From: a bacterium
Lineage (GTDB): Bacteria > Bacteroidota > Bacteroidia > Chitinophagales > Saprospiraceae
NCBI GenBank assembly: GCA_024742755.1
Contig: JANSXW010000004.1
Span: 32,666-96,665, forward strand
Direction: 5' to 3'
Length of the DNA stretch: 64,000 nt
Below are positions 8,066 through 16,586 of this stretch, piece by piece (the stretch's first letter is position 1; every line of letters begins with the position of its first letter). The translations under genes and the position numbers were made by a program. The notes beneath the pieces are model-generated. The model was given only the letters and a program-made list of their open reading frames with translations, ran no database searches and had not been told where the DNA came from.

Positions 8066-9097
8066 ATGAAACTCTTCAGCTTTTTTACCCAAGAACTTGC
8101 TATTGACCTTGGTACTGCCAATACACTTATCATTCAGGACGGCAAGATCGTCGTGGATGAGCCCTCTATTGTCGCAAAGAACCGCCGTACCGGTGAGCCT
8201 ATTGCTGTTGGCAATAAGGCAATGCAGATGCACGAAAAAACACACGAAGATATAAAGACGATCCGCCCGCTTAAAGATGGCGTTATTGCGGACTTTCAGG
8301 CTGCGGAGGATATGATCGAAGGCATGATCAACATGATCGGCCGCCGCCGCCGCTTCTTTACCCACATGAAGATGGTAATTTGCATCCCATCGGGTATCAC
8401 AGAAGTGGAAAAACGTGCGGTATTTGATTCCGCAGACCATGTTGACTCCAAGGAAACCTACCTGATTCACGAGCCCATGGCGGCTGCGCTGGGTATTGGC
8501 CTGGATGTGGAGGAGCCGGTTGGCAACATGATCATCGACATAGGCGGTGGTACCACCGAGATTGCCGTGATCGCCCTTTCCGGCATCGTCTGCGACCAGT
8601 CCATCCGCATCGCCGGAGATGAATTCACCAGCGATATCATGAGCTACATGAAGCGGCAGCATAATATTCTCATCGGGGAGCGTACGGCAGAGCAAATCAA
8701 AATTAACGTTGGCTCTGCACTGCACGAACTGGAGAACCCACCTGAAGACTTTGCGGTCAATGGCCGGGATCTGATGACGGGTATCCCCAAGCAGATCAAG
8801 ATTTCTTACAGCGAGATCGCTCATTCCCTCGATAAGTCCATCTCAAAAATCGAGGATGCCATTCTGAAAGCGCTGGAAACAACGCCGCCTGAGCTTGCAT
8901 CCGATATTTACCGTACCGGAATCTACCTGACCGGCGGTGGAGCACTCATCCGTGGGCTGGACAAACGTATTGCTCAGAAAACGAAGCTCAAGGTACACGT
9001 TGCTGAAGACCCGCTCCGCGCAGTAGTGCATGGTACCGGCATAGCGCTGAAGAATACCGACCGTTTTTCTTTCCTGATTGACCGGAAGAGCGTGTAG
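8066..9097 (+). CDS. mreB: Rod shape-determining protein MreB
   Basis: Actin-like ATPase that forms membrane-bound filaments and guides the elongation machinery. The 343 residues are normal length. Visible nucleotide-binding parts are phosphate 1 (ELAIDLGTANTLI, residues 9-21), connect 1 (MIDIG-GGTTEIAVI, near 158-170) and the adenosine motif (LTGGGALIRGLD, near 291-302). The start MKLFSFFTQ is a membrane-binding N-terminus as in many MreB proteins. It is first in the run mreB-mreC-mreD-mrdA on the plus strand. Confidence 0.98.
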   Translation: MKLFSFFTQELAIDLGTANTLIIQDGKIVVDEPSIVAKNRRTGEPIAVGNKAMQMHEKTHEDIKTIRPLKDGVIADFQAAEDMIEGMINMIGRRRRFFTHMKMVICIPSGITEVEKRAVFDSADHVDSKETYLIHEPMAAALGIGLDVEEPVGNMIIDIGGGTTEIAVIALSGIVCDQSIRIAGDEFTSDIMSYMKRQHNILIGERTAEQIKINVGSALHELENPPEDFAVNGRDLMTGIPKQIKISYSEIAHSLDKSISKIEDAILKALETTPPELASDIYRTGIYLTGGGALIRGLDKRIAQKTKLKVHVAEDPLRAVVHGTGIALKNTDRFSFLIDRKSV

Positions 9098-9138
9098 GAA
9101 GACCACAATCACTGAATTTTTAAAAACAACCGCCAGCC

Positions 9139-9966
9139 ATGAGAGGCCTATTGCAGCTTTTTGCAGCTTATGGGAACTTCCTGCTTTTTGGTTTCCTGGA
9201 GCTGCTTGCCCTTATTCTGGTGGTCAGCTTCAATCAACGGCAGGGTGCGATCTGGGATAATTCCTGGGGCATGGCTACTGCTATGTTTGATCAATCTGCT
9301 GACTGGCTGGGGGAGCAATGGGCGCTGCGCGATGAAATGATTAAACTGCAGGGCGAAAACATCCGCCTCATGGAGCAACTGGACAACGCCCGGTACTCCA
9401 ATGCCGTACGGCAGGATACCTTTCTGAGGGATTCCACAGAGCAGCTTTTTACTTATATCCCCGCCAACGTCATCAGCAACTCCACCATAGGCACGGCCAA
9501 TTACCTGCGCCTTGATAAAGGCTCCAATCATGGAGTCCGGCCCAATATGGGCGTTATTTCCTCAGATGGTATCGTAGGCGTAGTCAGAGCCGTAACCCCC
9601 CATTACAGTCAGGTGATGTCGCTGCTGCACCGGGAGACCCGCATCAAAGCGGCCCTTTCCCGCTCGGGGTACTTCGGGACACTCACCTGGAACGGCAAAA
9701 ATGCCCGCCTGATGCAGCTGGAAGCCATCCCCAAACATGCAGTGGTGGCAGAAGGCGATACGGTGGTCACCAGCGGCTACTCCCAGCTGTTCCCGCAAGG
9801 GCTCGCCGTGGGTACCGTAAAGTCTTTTGACTTTTCGGGAGGAGGTAATTTTTACAACATACAGGTTATGCTGCGCAATGACCTGAATAAGTTACGCTAT
9901 GTCTACGTCATTGAAAATGAGATGTGGAAAGAGCATAAGGAATTAGACGAAGCGGTCAATGAATAA
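9139..9966 (+). CDS. mreC: Rod shape-determining protein MreC
   Basis: Periplasmic scaffold of the elongasome that contacts MreB, MreD and PBP2. It has 275 residues, with one membrane segment near residues 11-33, a coiled coil around 60-95 (EMIKLQGENIRLMEQLDNAR) and the beta-barrel MreC domain to about 260. The motif RLDKGSNHGVRPNMGVIS is typical. It starts 41 bases after mreB and its last 8 bases overlap mreD. Confidence 0.96.
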   Translation: MRGLLQLFAAYGNFLLFGFLELLALILVVSFNQRQGAIWDNSWGMATAMFDQSADWLGEQWALRDEMIKLQGENIRLMEQLDNARYSNAVRQDTFLRDSTEQLFTYIPANVISNSTIGTANYLRLDKGSNHGVRPNMGVISSDGIVGVVRAVTPHYSQVMSLLHRETRIKAALSRSGYFGTLTWNGKNARLMQLEAIPKHAVVAEGDTVVTSGYSQLFPQGLAVGTVKSFDFSGGGNFYNIQVMLRNDLNKLRYVYVIENEMWKEHKELDEAVNE

Positions 9967-10483
9967 TACGGTCATTTGGAATATCATACGGTTTTTTGTG
10001 CTGGTCGCGCTTCAGGGGCTTTTCTTGAAGCGAATCTCTGATGGATGGGTGACCGGCAGCCTGTATATCAATATTTTCCTATACCCTTTATTCATTTTGC
10101 TGCTGCCGTTGCAGACGCCCCGTACCGGTGTTTTGCTGCTTTCTTTTCTGATGGGGATCAGCGTGGACCTGTTTTATGATTCTCCGGGCGTTCATGCTGC
10201 GGCTTTAACAGCCATGGGCTACGCCAGGTCTCTTTTTCTAAGCCTTTATGAGCCGCGGGAAGGGTACAAACTCAACGCGAGGCCTACACCGGGGGACCTT
10301 AGCATGAACTGGTTCCTGAAGTATTCCGCGTCCCTGATGGGGCTGCACCTGCTGGTTTATTTTAGTGTCGATGCCTTTTCGCCCATTTACATCCTCGGCA
10401 TACTTTTGCGTACCTTTTTCACCTTTGTCTCCTCTATGGCGGCGATCTTAATCTTTGTTTTTATCTTCATGCCTAAACGTTAA
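9959..10483 (+). CDS. mreD: Rod shape-determining protein MreD
   Basis: A 174-residue integral membrane protein of the elongasome with about five to six hydrophobic segments (near 8-24, 34-50, 55-75, 80-95, 118-135 and 140-170). The segment LLLSFLMGISVDLFYDSPGVHAAA is the recognisable MreD pattern (F-x-G-x-x-x-D). Its start overlaps the mreC end by 8 bases, which fixes its place in the operon and suggests translational coupling. Confidence 0.92.
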   Translation: MNNTVIWNIIRFFVLVALQGLFLKRISDGWVTGSLYINIFLYPLFILLLPLQTPRTGVLLLSFLMGISVDLFYDSPGVHAAALTAMGYARSLFLSLYEPREGYKLNARPTPGDLSMNWFLKYSASLMGLHLLVYFSVDAFSPIYILGILLRTFFTFVSSMAAILIFVFIFMPKR

Positions 10484-10525
10484 CCCGGGGTTTTAGCGTT
10501 AATAGTTCACTGAAATAATTTTGAA

Positions 10526-12397
10526 GTGGCAGATACATTTAGCAGACGGCAATACATCATACGGGGCCTCTTCGTGTTGGCGGCATTCGGGCTGATTTAT
10601 CGTGCCTTCCAGCTACAGATACTGGACTCTACCTACAAGGAAAATCCGGATGCCACCGCTATCGACGAGCAGGTGATCTATCCGGCACGGGGCACCATCT
10701 ACGACCGTGATGGCCAGATACTGGTCTACAACGTTCCTATGTACGACCTTATGGTTACGTACAATCAGCTGAATGAGGACATGGATACCGCTGCCTTTTG
10801 CGAATTGCTCGGCATAGAACGCAGTTACTTTGAGGAGGCCCTCGACAAAGACTGGCGCGACCCAAGGTACTCCAAAAGCGTCCCTTTCCCTTTCCTGACG
10901 CAGCTGTCAGCCACTCAGTTTGCCGCACTGGAAGAACGCCTCTATCAGTTCCCGGGCTTTTCGCCACGCCTGCGCCACGCCCGCGGCTACCCGCACGACA
11001 ACGCCTGCCACGTGCTCGGATACATCCGGGAAGCAGATCAAAACGACATCAAGTTGTCTAATGGCAAATACGAGCCCCGGGACTACCTGGGCAAAAGCGG
11101 CCTGGAGCTTTCCTATGAAGATACCCTGCGTGGTGAGAAGGGCATGGCTCTGATCCTGAAAGACAACCTGGGGCGTGAAGTAGGGCCCTATAAAGAGGGT
11201 GACCTTGATATAGACGCCGTTTTTGGAAAGGACCTGATCACGACCATTGACCTTGATTTGCAAGCGTACGGCGAGCTGCTCATGGAAAATAAAATAGGTG
11301 CGGTAGTCGCGCTGGAGCCTACCACCGGGGAGGTGTTGGCCATGATCAGTTCACCCAATTACAATCCCAACCTGCTCGCTATAGGGTACGGCAGGGGCAA
11401 CCCCTACGGCCGGCTTTCAGCAGATAAAACGCAGCCACTGTTTGACCGCAGCATTATGGGGCAGTATCCGCCAGGGTCTCTGTTTAAGACCATCGTGGCA
11501 TTGGTCGGTATGCAGGAGGGCTATCTGGACCCCAACCGTACCATCTCCTGCTCCGGCGCTTACTACTTCAACGGGATGCGGCTGACCGGCTGCCATGGCC
11601 ACCCTACCTGCCTCAATGTGGAAATGGGGATTCAGCATTCCTGCAATGCCTACTTTGTTACCGCTTTCCGCGAAATCGTTGACGGCCCGGGCGGCTTCCG
11701 TAACCCGGAGAAAGGGCTTGACCTTTTTAACAGCTACCTGGATAAGTTTGGCCTGGGCAAACCGCTGGGGATCGACCTGCCAAGAGAGCAAAGCGGCTTC
11801 TATCCTACCACACAGTTCTATACCGATTATTTCAACAAACAACAGGAAGGGCAGCGCTGGAACTCCGTTTGGATCCGCTCCCTGGGCATTGGGCAGGGCG
11901 AGCTGCAAATGACCAACCTGCAAATGGCAAATGTAGCGGCGACCATTGCCAACCGGGGCTTCTACGTCACTCCCCACCTGGTCAGAGGGTACCGGGGCGC
12001 AGGCGTTGATGTCCCTATCCCGGACCGGTTCACCCGGCGCAATTACGTTGGGATTGACAGCGCTTACTTTGAAATCATTGCCAATGGCATGGAAAAAGTA
12101 ACGGTCTCCGGTACGGCACGCATGGCCTATATCCCGGATATTCCGGTCTGTGGGAAAACCGGCACGGCCGAGAACCCCCACGGTGAAGACCACTCGGTTT
12201 TCTTTGCATTTGCACCCAAAAAAGACCCGAAGATTGCTATCGTTGTTTATGTGGAGAACTCTGGCTTCGGCGGCACCTACGCAGCACCTATTGCCAGCCT
12301 GATGATCGAAAAGTACATGACAGACTCCATCAGCGACAACCGAAAGTGGCTGGAAAAACGCATGCTGGATGCCAACCTTCTCCCTGAACTGCCTTAA
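10526..12397 (+). CDS. mrdA: Penicillin-binding protein 2 (elongation transpeptidase)
   Basis: Cross-links peptidoglycan during side-wall growth. It has 623 residues from a GTG at 10526, an N-terminal membrane anchor (about 11-30), a dimerisation domain from about residue 50 (ARGTIYDRDG), and a C-terminal transpeptidase. Its motifs are S-x-x-K in PPGSLFKT (near residues 313-320, Ser catalytic), S-x-N in HSCNAYF (near 371) and K-T-G in CGKTGTAENPHG (near 543-554). It lies 42 bases after mreD. RodA, the usual next gene, is absent and folA follows instead. Confidence 0.96.
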   Translation: MADTFSRRQYIIRGLFVLAAFGLIYRAFQLQILDSTYKENPDATAIDEQVIYPARGTIYDRDGQILVYNVPMYDLMVTYNQLNEDMDTAAFCELLGIERSYFEEALDKDWRDPRYSKSVPFPFLTQLSATQFAALEERLYQFPGFSPRLRHARGYPHDNACHVLGYIREADQNDIKLSNGKYEPRDYLGKSGLELSYEDTLRGEKGMALILKDNLGREVGPYKEGDLDIDAVFGKDLITTIDLDLQAYGELLMENKIGAVVALEPTTGEVLAMISSPNYNPNLLAIGYGRGNPYGRLSADKTQPLFDRSIMGQYPPGSLFKTIVALVGMQEGYLDPNRTISCSGAYYFNGMRLTGCHGHPTCLNVEMGIQHSCNAYFVTAFREIVDGPGGFRNPEKGLDLFNSYLDKFGLGKPLGIDLPREQSGFYPTTQFYTDYFNKQQEGQRWNSVWIRSLGIGQGELQMTNLQMANVAATIANRGFYVTPHLVRGYRGAGVDVPIPDRFTRRNYVGIDSAYFEIIANGMEKVTVSGTARMAYIPDIPVCGKTGTAENPHGEDHSVFFAFAPKKDPKIAIVVYVENSGFGGTYAAPIASLMIEKYMTDSISDNRKWLEKRMLDANLLPELP

Positions 12398-12410
12398 ATG
12401 TAACCGTGGT

Positions 12411-12908
12411 ATGATCTTATCCGCTATTGTAGCTATTGATAAAAACGGCGTTATTGGAAAAGACGACGATATCCCCTGGCACCTGCCTGCGGACCTGAAG
12501 TACTTCAAGCGCCGTACGCTCAATCATCACATCATTATGGGGCGCAAGACCTTTGAGTCTATCGGCCGGCCCTTGCCGAAACGCACCAACATCATCGTTA
12601 CCCGCAATCCTTTCTTTATTGCATCCAACTGCCTGGTCGCGGGGAGCTTGCAGGAAGCCATTGACCTGGCGCGCAACAACGGAGAGGACGAAGCCTTTAT
12701 CATCGGCGGCGGTACGATCTACGAGCAGGCTATGCCCCTCATCGACCGTTTATATCTGACGGAAGTAGATACTGTAGTGGAAAATGGGGAGGTCTTTTTT
12801 CCGGAAGTAGACCCGGCCGTTTGGTCCGAAGTGTCCGGAGAGGCTCATCAGCCCGATGAGAAAAACCCCCATGCTTACACCTTTAAGGTATTGGAGCGAA
12901 AAGCTTAA
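12411..12908 (+). CDS. folA: Dihydrofolate reductase
   Basis: Reduces dihydrofolate to tetrahydrofolate with NADPH. It has 165 residues from the ATG at 12411. An in-frame ATG at 12369 lies inside mrdA, but the family start is MILSAIVAID. The substrate motif DDIPWHLPADLKYFKR (residues 19-34), the cofactor motif MGRKTFESIGRPLP (near 43-56) and IIGGGTIYEQ (near 99-108) are intact. It starts 13 bases after mrdA and ends within a 16-bp palindrome shared with the convergent glycosyltransferase gene. Confidence 0.97.
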   Translation: MILSAIVAIDKNGVIGKDDDIPWHLPADLKYFKRRTLNHHIIMGRKTFESIGRPLPKRTNIIVTRNPFFIASNCLVAGSLQEAIDLARNNGEDEAFIIGGGTIYEQAMPLIDRLYLTEVDTVVENGEVFFPEVDPAVWSEVSGEAHQPDEKNPHAYTFKVLERKA

Positions 12909-12914
12909 GCTTTT
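12899..12914. repeat. 16-bp palindrome across two convergent stop codons
   Basis: AAAAGCTTAAGCTTTT is perfectly self-complementary and holds the stop codons of folA (TAA, plus) and the glycosyltransferase (TAA, minus), which overlap by two bases. Both proteins therefore end in Lys-Ala. It has no loop, so a terminator role is doubtful. Confidence 0.8.
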
Positions 12915-13735
12915 GCTTGTTTGATGCCGTAGGGCGTCCACACGGATCTGCCTCTGCGCGTTTCTTTTCGGATCGCCCGGTTACGCTCCAGGCTCTCTTT
13001 GGTCCTGTACCCTCTGGCATGGTCTAAGTGCAGCAGAATAGCCCGGTGCCTGATTTGTTTGCTTTTTATGCCGTAGTTAAAGAGGCGTTCTCCCAACTCC
13101 CGGTCTTCACCACCGTACTCCATGCGTTCGTCAGCGCCATTCACGGCAAGCACATCTGCTTTCCAAACCGAGGTGTTGCAGCCATTGAAGCTGGCTTTGG
13201 TAGGGGTGACAACATCCCAAAAGGCACCCCAGCGTGGGCTGGCACCAAGTTTTCGCAGCTGGCTGCTGCCTTTCAGCCCACGAGCTTGGAGCCAGGCTGG
13301 GTCAAAGCATTGTTGGGTTTGAATATCTTCTTCTGATATAACTTCGCTCAGAGGCATAGGCAGCTTGCAATAGCCTCCGGAAAGGAAATAACCAGGTTCG
13401 GCAAATTGAGCATGCGTCTCCAGAAAATCGGCTCGGGGAATGCAGTCTCCATCCGTGAAAAGCAGATAAGGGTGGCGGGCATCCGCTGTAGCTTTGTTCA
13501 AAATAGCCGTTTTTCGAAAACCATTGTCTTCGTGCCAGATATGCCGGATCGCAAAAGGGCTTTCCTTTTGGTGCCGGCTAATCAGCTCCCGGGTGGCCTC
13601 GCCGGAGCCATCGTCAGCAACGACTACCTCAAAGTGCGGGTAGGTTTGCTGACGGTACCCCATAAGAACCTTGTGCAACCATTCGGGCTGATTATAGGTG
13701 GAGATAATGACGGATATCTGCAAAGTCGATTTCAT
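12905..13735 (-). CDS. Family 2 glycosyltransferase
   Basis: GT-A fold inverting glycosyltransferase, 276 residues from the ATG at 13735 (MKSTLQISVIISTYNQ). A longer in-frame version would run into the neighbouring gene and lacks homologous sequence. Motifs: VVVADDGSGEATREL for nucleotide binding, LFTDGDCIPRADFL as the DxD region (near residues 90-103), and an acceptor segment ERMEYGGEDRELGERL with the catalytic ED. The C-terminal galactosyltransferase-like part is present. It lies 13 bases downstream of another GT2 gene on the same strand. Probably makes surface polysaccharide or lipopolysaccharide. Confidence 0.88.
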   Translation of the reverse strand: MKSTLQISVIISTYNQPEWLHKVLMGYRQQTYPHFEVVVADDGSGEATRELISRHQKESPFAIRHIWHEDNGFRKTAILNKATADARHPYLLFTDGDCIPRADFLETHAQFAEPGYFLSGGYCKLPMPLSEVISEEDIQTQQCFDPAWLQARGLKGSSQLRKLGASPRWGAFWDVVTPTKASFNGCNTSVWKADVLAVNGADERMEYGGEDRELGERLFNYGIKSKQIRHRAILLHLDHARGYRTKESLERNRAIRKETRRGRSVWTPYGIKQAKA

Positions 13736-13748
13736 TTTCTGGCATGTC

Positions 13749-14516
13749 TTATTTGGCAGGGCGGCGGTTGAGCTCCCACAAGCGGGCATATTTGAGGAAG
13801 TTGAAACCGGCAGCCATGCAGCAATAAAGAAAACCGTAAAGGCCATCCAGAAAACCCCGCTTCAGAATATAAAGTTTGAAAAATTTGAAACAGGGGCCAA
13901 GGATTAAATCCCTGAATAAAGATACGCGATGGCCTCCTGCATTTTTGAACTTCGCATCAATGTCTGCGAACTTTAGGAGTTGTTCGGCATGCTCCAGTAC
14001 GTTGCGGTAGGGATAGTGGAGTAAATCTACGCCTAAATGCTCAACCTGGCCTTTGGGCAGGATAACCCTGTCGTGGGGGTTGGTTCCGCCCCACTGCCCC
14101 CGGCGGCGGTCCCAAAGGCGGGTTTTGCGGTCGGGGTACCAGGCGTAGCGCAGCCAATGCCCGCAGTAGTTGTTCAGGCGGTTGAAGGCGTAGCCATCGG
14201 CAGCCCAGTTTTGCTTCACCGTTAGGATGGCCTCAGCCATTGCTTCAGAAACCCGCTCATCGGCATCAAGGGAGAGCACGCAGTCGTGCTTCGCCTGCTG
14301 CATGGCGTAGTTTTTTTGCTCGATATGCCCTTCAAACGGGTGCTGCAAAAAGCGCACGCCGAGTTCCTGGCAAATGGCCGGGGTCTCATCCGTACTGAAA
14401 GAGTCGACCACTACGACCTCGTCCACCACCGGCAGCATCGATTGGATGCACGCGCGGATGTGCCTCGCTTCGTTTAGCGTAATGATAACACCAGAAATCC
14501 TGACAGGGTTGCTCAC
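13749..14516 (-). CDS. WaaE/KdtX-like family 2 glycosyltransferase
   Basis: A 255-residue GT2 enzyme whose layout matches the LPS-core type (WaaE/KdtX): ISGVIITLNEARHIRACIQS at the start, VVVVDSFSTDET (near 35-46), and LSLDADERVS as DxD (near 81-90). A middle part with NNYCGHWLRYAWYPDRKTRLW is characteristic. A hydrophobic amphipathic tail (residues 205-245) suggests membrane contact. It is first in a two-gene unit with the next GT2. A perfect -7 element lies 23 bases upstream. Confidence 0.87.
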   Translation of the reverse strand: MSNPVRISGVIITLNEARHIRACIQSMLPVVDEVVVVDSFSTDETPAICQELGVRFLQHPFEGHIEQKNYAMQQAKHDCVLSLDADERVSEAMAEAILTVKQNWAADGYAFNRLNNYCGHWLRYAWYPDRKTRLWDRRRGQWGGTNPHDRVILPKGQVEHLGVDLLHYPYRNVLEHAEQLLKFADIDAKFKNAGGHRVSLFRDLILGPCFKFFKLYILKRGFLDGLYGFLYCCMAAGFNFLKYARLWELNRRPAK

Positions 14517-14539
14517 GGTACGGTCCTATGGTTGAGCGG

Positions 14540-14547
14540 CAAAAGTA
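14540..14547 (-). promoter_or_regulatory. -7 promoter element for the two GT2 genes
   Basis: The minus strand reads TACTTTTG, a perfect TAnnTTTG match, 23 bases before the start at 14516. No clear TTG is seen at -33. Confidence 0.5.
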
Positions 14548-14610
14548 CGCTTTTTTCAGTAGCAGGCAGCGGAAACAAAAGGGGGGCTTCAGGTGTCTAT
14601 ACGCAATATA

Positions 14611-14648
14611 AAGTGGTTTGCTGCTCCGATCTTTATCGGAGACCACTT
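14611..14648 (+). promoter_or_regulatory. Two-part hairpin upstream of the nitroreductase gene
   Basis: CTCCGAT (14624-14630) pairs with ATCGGAG (14635-14641) over the loop CTTT. The outer arms AAGTGGT (14611-14617) and ACCACTT (14642-14648) also pair perfectly, leaving a one-sided 6-base bulge. It ends 34 bases before the start codon with no T-run. It could be a structured leader or an operator. Confidence 0.45.
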
Positions 14649-14682
14649 AATCGTCAGTATATTCAAAAACGAAAGGGACCAC

Positions 14683-15258
14683 ATGAGCTTTACGCCTGAA
14701 CAAACTACTGAGCTGATCCGTCGCCGCCGGGCGATTTTCCCCAAAACCTATATCGATAAGCCTATTCCGAGGGCTATCATTGAAGAAGTGCTGGAAAATG
14801 CCAACTGGGCACCTACCCACCGGTTTACAGAGCCCTGGCGCTTCCGCGTATTCACCGGTGAATCCCGTGCGCGCCTGGGGGAGCGGCTGGCTGACCTGTA
14901 CAAGATGAAAGCGCAGGGGGAGCTGTTCTCTGAGCGAAAATACGAGAAGAACCTGCAAAAGCCACTGCGCTCCGGTTGTGTGATCGCCATTTGCATGCAG
15001 CGCGACCCGGAGGAAAGTGTGCCGGAGTGGGAAGAAATTGCTGCGGTGGCCTGCGCGGTGCAAAATATGTGGCTGACCTGTACGGCTCATGGCATCGGTA
15101 GCTACTGGAGCTCTGCCAAAGCCCTGCAGCAAGACCGCGAATTCCTCAACCTAAAGGAAGGGGAGCGCTGCCTCGGGCTATTCTATATGGGCTACCATAA
15201 TCTGCCGGAACTGCCTGGCAAGCGGGGCCCGATTGAAGAAAAGGTGACGTGGATGTAA
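14683..15258 (+). CDS. Nitroreductase family protein (YdjA-like)
   Basis: FMN-dependent oxidoreductase of the nitroreductase superfamily, 191 residues from MSFTPEQTTELIRRRR. An upstream in-frame ATG at 14593 would add 30 residues that cross a hairpin. FMN-contacting parts are the RRRRAIFPKTY start, ENANWAPTHRFTEPWRF (near residues 39-55) and GIGSYWSSAKAL (near 131-142). The APTH-x-x-x-EPWRF block marks the YdjA-like group. The substrate is unknown. It converges with hisA, with one base between stops. Confidence 0.9.
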   Translation: MSFTPEQTTELIRRRRAIFPKTYIDKPIPRAIIEEVLENANWAPTHRFTEPWRFRVFTGESRARLGERLADLYKMKAQGELFSERKYEKNLQKPLRSGCVIAICMQRDPEESVPEWEEIAAVACAVQNMWLTCTAHGIGSYWSSAKALQQDREFLNLKEGERCLGLFYMGYHNLPELPGKRGPIEEKVTWM

Positions 15259-15259
15259 T

Positions 15260-15985
15260 TCAGCCTTTCAGCACCCACTGCTCCAACTCCTGCAGGGCAA
15301 TCTTATTTTCGTAGATGGCTTTGCCGATAATGGCACCAAAACAACCAATAGTCCGGAGTTCGTCCAGCTCGTCAAGGCTCGTGATGCCGCCGCTGGCAAT
15401 GAGTTGCAAACCGGTGAATTCCGAGCGGATATCCTTGTAGAGCGACAAGGCGGTGCCTTCCAGCAAGCCATCTTTGGAAACATCGGTGCAGATGGTGTAC
15501 TGTACGCCTTTCGAGATGTAGCCTTCCAGGAAAGGAAATAGCTCCTGCTCGCTTTGTTCCTGCCATCCACTGACGGCAATTTTCCCATCCTTCACATCAG
15601 AACCCAGGATAATCCGCTCTGCTCCAAAGCGCTGCAGCCAGGCTTCGAATACCGCCGGCTGTTTCACGGCTATGGTGCCGCCGGTCACTTGCTTTGCACC
15701 GCTCTCGAAAGCTACCCGGAGGTCTTCATCCGACTTCAGCCCGCCGCCAAAGTCGATGTGGAGGTTGGTCTTCGTCGCCAGCGTTTCCAGTACCTTATAG
15801 TTGACGATCTGCTTGGCTTTAGCGCCGTCGAGGTCTACCAGGTGCAGGCGCTGCAGGCCATGCGCTTCGTAAGCCTTCGCCACTTCCAGTGGGTCTTCGT
15901 TGTAGACTTTCTTGCGGCTGTAGTCGCCTTGTGTCAGGCGCACGCATTTGCCCTCAATGATGTCAATAGCGGGAATGGGGTGCAT
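15260..15985 (-). CDS. hisA: Phosphoribosylformimino-AICAR ribotide isomerase
   Basis: Fourth step of histidine synthesis: converts ProFAR to PRFAR. The 241-residue TIM barrel has the catalytic Asp in [13 protein letters not shown] (Asp8), phosphate-binding loops [11 protein letters not shown] (near residues 79-89) and [11 protein letters not shown] (near 198-208), and Asp in [13 protein letters not shown] (near 161-173). It starts 1 base after the hisH stop, as last gene of hisB-hisH-hisA. Its normal neighbour hisF is about 40 kb away in this window. Confidence 0.97.
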   Translation of the reverse strand: MHPIPAIDIIEGKCVRLTQGDYSRKKVYNEDPLEVAKAYEAHGLQRLHLVDLDGAKAKQIVNYKVLETLATKTNLHIDFGGGLKSDEDLRVAFESGAKQVTGGTIAVKQPAVFEAWLQRFGAERIILGSDVKDGKIAVSGWQEQSEQELFPFLEGYISKGVQYTICTDVSKDGLLEGTALSLYKDIRSEFTGLQLIASGGITSLDELDELRTIGCFGAIIGKAIYENKIALQELEQWVLKG

Positions 15986-15986
15986 A

Positions 15987-16574
15987 CTAAAGTTGGATAA
16001 AGTGCTTGAGAATGGCTTCGCCTACGTTGCCCGATTTTTCCGGGTGGAACTGAGTGGCGTAGAAGTTGTCTTTTTGCAATGCTGAACTAAAGGGCAGCAC
16101 ATGCTCGGTAGTCGCAGTAGTGTATGGCCCCTGCTCCACGTAATAGCTGTGCACAAAGTAGACGTATTCGCCTTCCAGCTCAGGGCTGAACAGCCCGTTG
16201 CCCAAATTGCGGATGCTGTTCCAGCCCATGTGGGGGATTTTCTCGCCCTGCTTCGGGCGGAAGCGCACTACTTCCTGTGGGATAATGCCCAGGCAGTTGG
16301 TGTCATTTTCTTCAGAATGCCGGCACAACAGCTGCATGCCCAGGCAAATGCCCAGTACCGGCTGCTTCAGGTTGCGGATGACCTCGTCCAGCCCGCGCTC
16401 CCGAAGAAAAGCCATAGTGGTATTCGCTTCGCCCACACCGGGGAAGATGACCTTGTCAGCGGCTTGTATGGCTGCGGGGTCGCCCGTCAGGTGCGCCTCA
16501 ATGCCCAGGCGCTGCATGGCGAACTGTACCGACCGGACGTTGCCGGCGTTATAATCGATGATGGCTACTTTCAT
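15987..16574 (-). CDS. hisH: Imidazole glycerol phosphate synthase, glutaminase subunit
   Basis: Class I glutamine amidotransferase that feeds ammonia to HisF. It has 195 residues, with the nucleophile in GICLGMQLL (Cys near residue 80) and the His/Glu pair in FHPEKSG (near 178-184). [12 protein letters not shown] at residues 5-16 is typical. It lies 12 bases after hisB and 1 base before hisA. Its partner hisF is encoded separately at 55702-56457. Confidence 0.97.
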   Translation of the reverse strand: MKVAIIDYNAGNVRSVQFAMQRLGIEAHLTGDPAAIQAADKVIFPGVGEANTTMAFLRERGLDEVIRNLKQPVLGICLGMQLLCRHSEENDTNCLGIIPQEVVRFRPKQGEKIPHMGWNSIRNLGNGLFSPELEGEYVYFVHSYYVEQGPYTTATTEHVLPFSSALQKDNFYATQFHPEKSGNVGEAILKHFIQL

Positions 16575-16586
16575 AGTTTGGCTGGT

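Noticed and set aside
11417..12523. 368-codon minus-strand frame across mrdA and folA
   Set aside because: It crosses two clear genes in antisense and has no family features.
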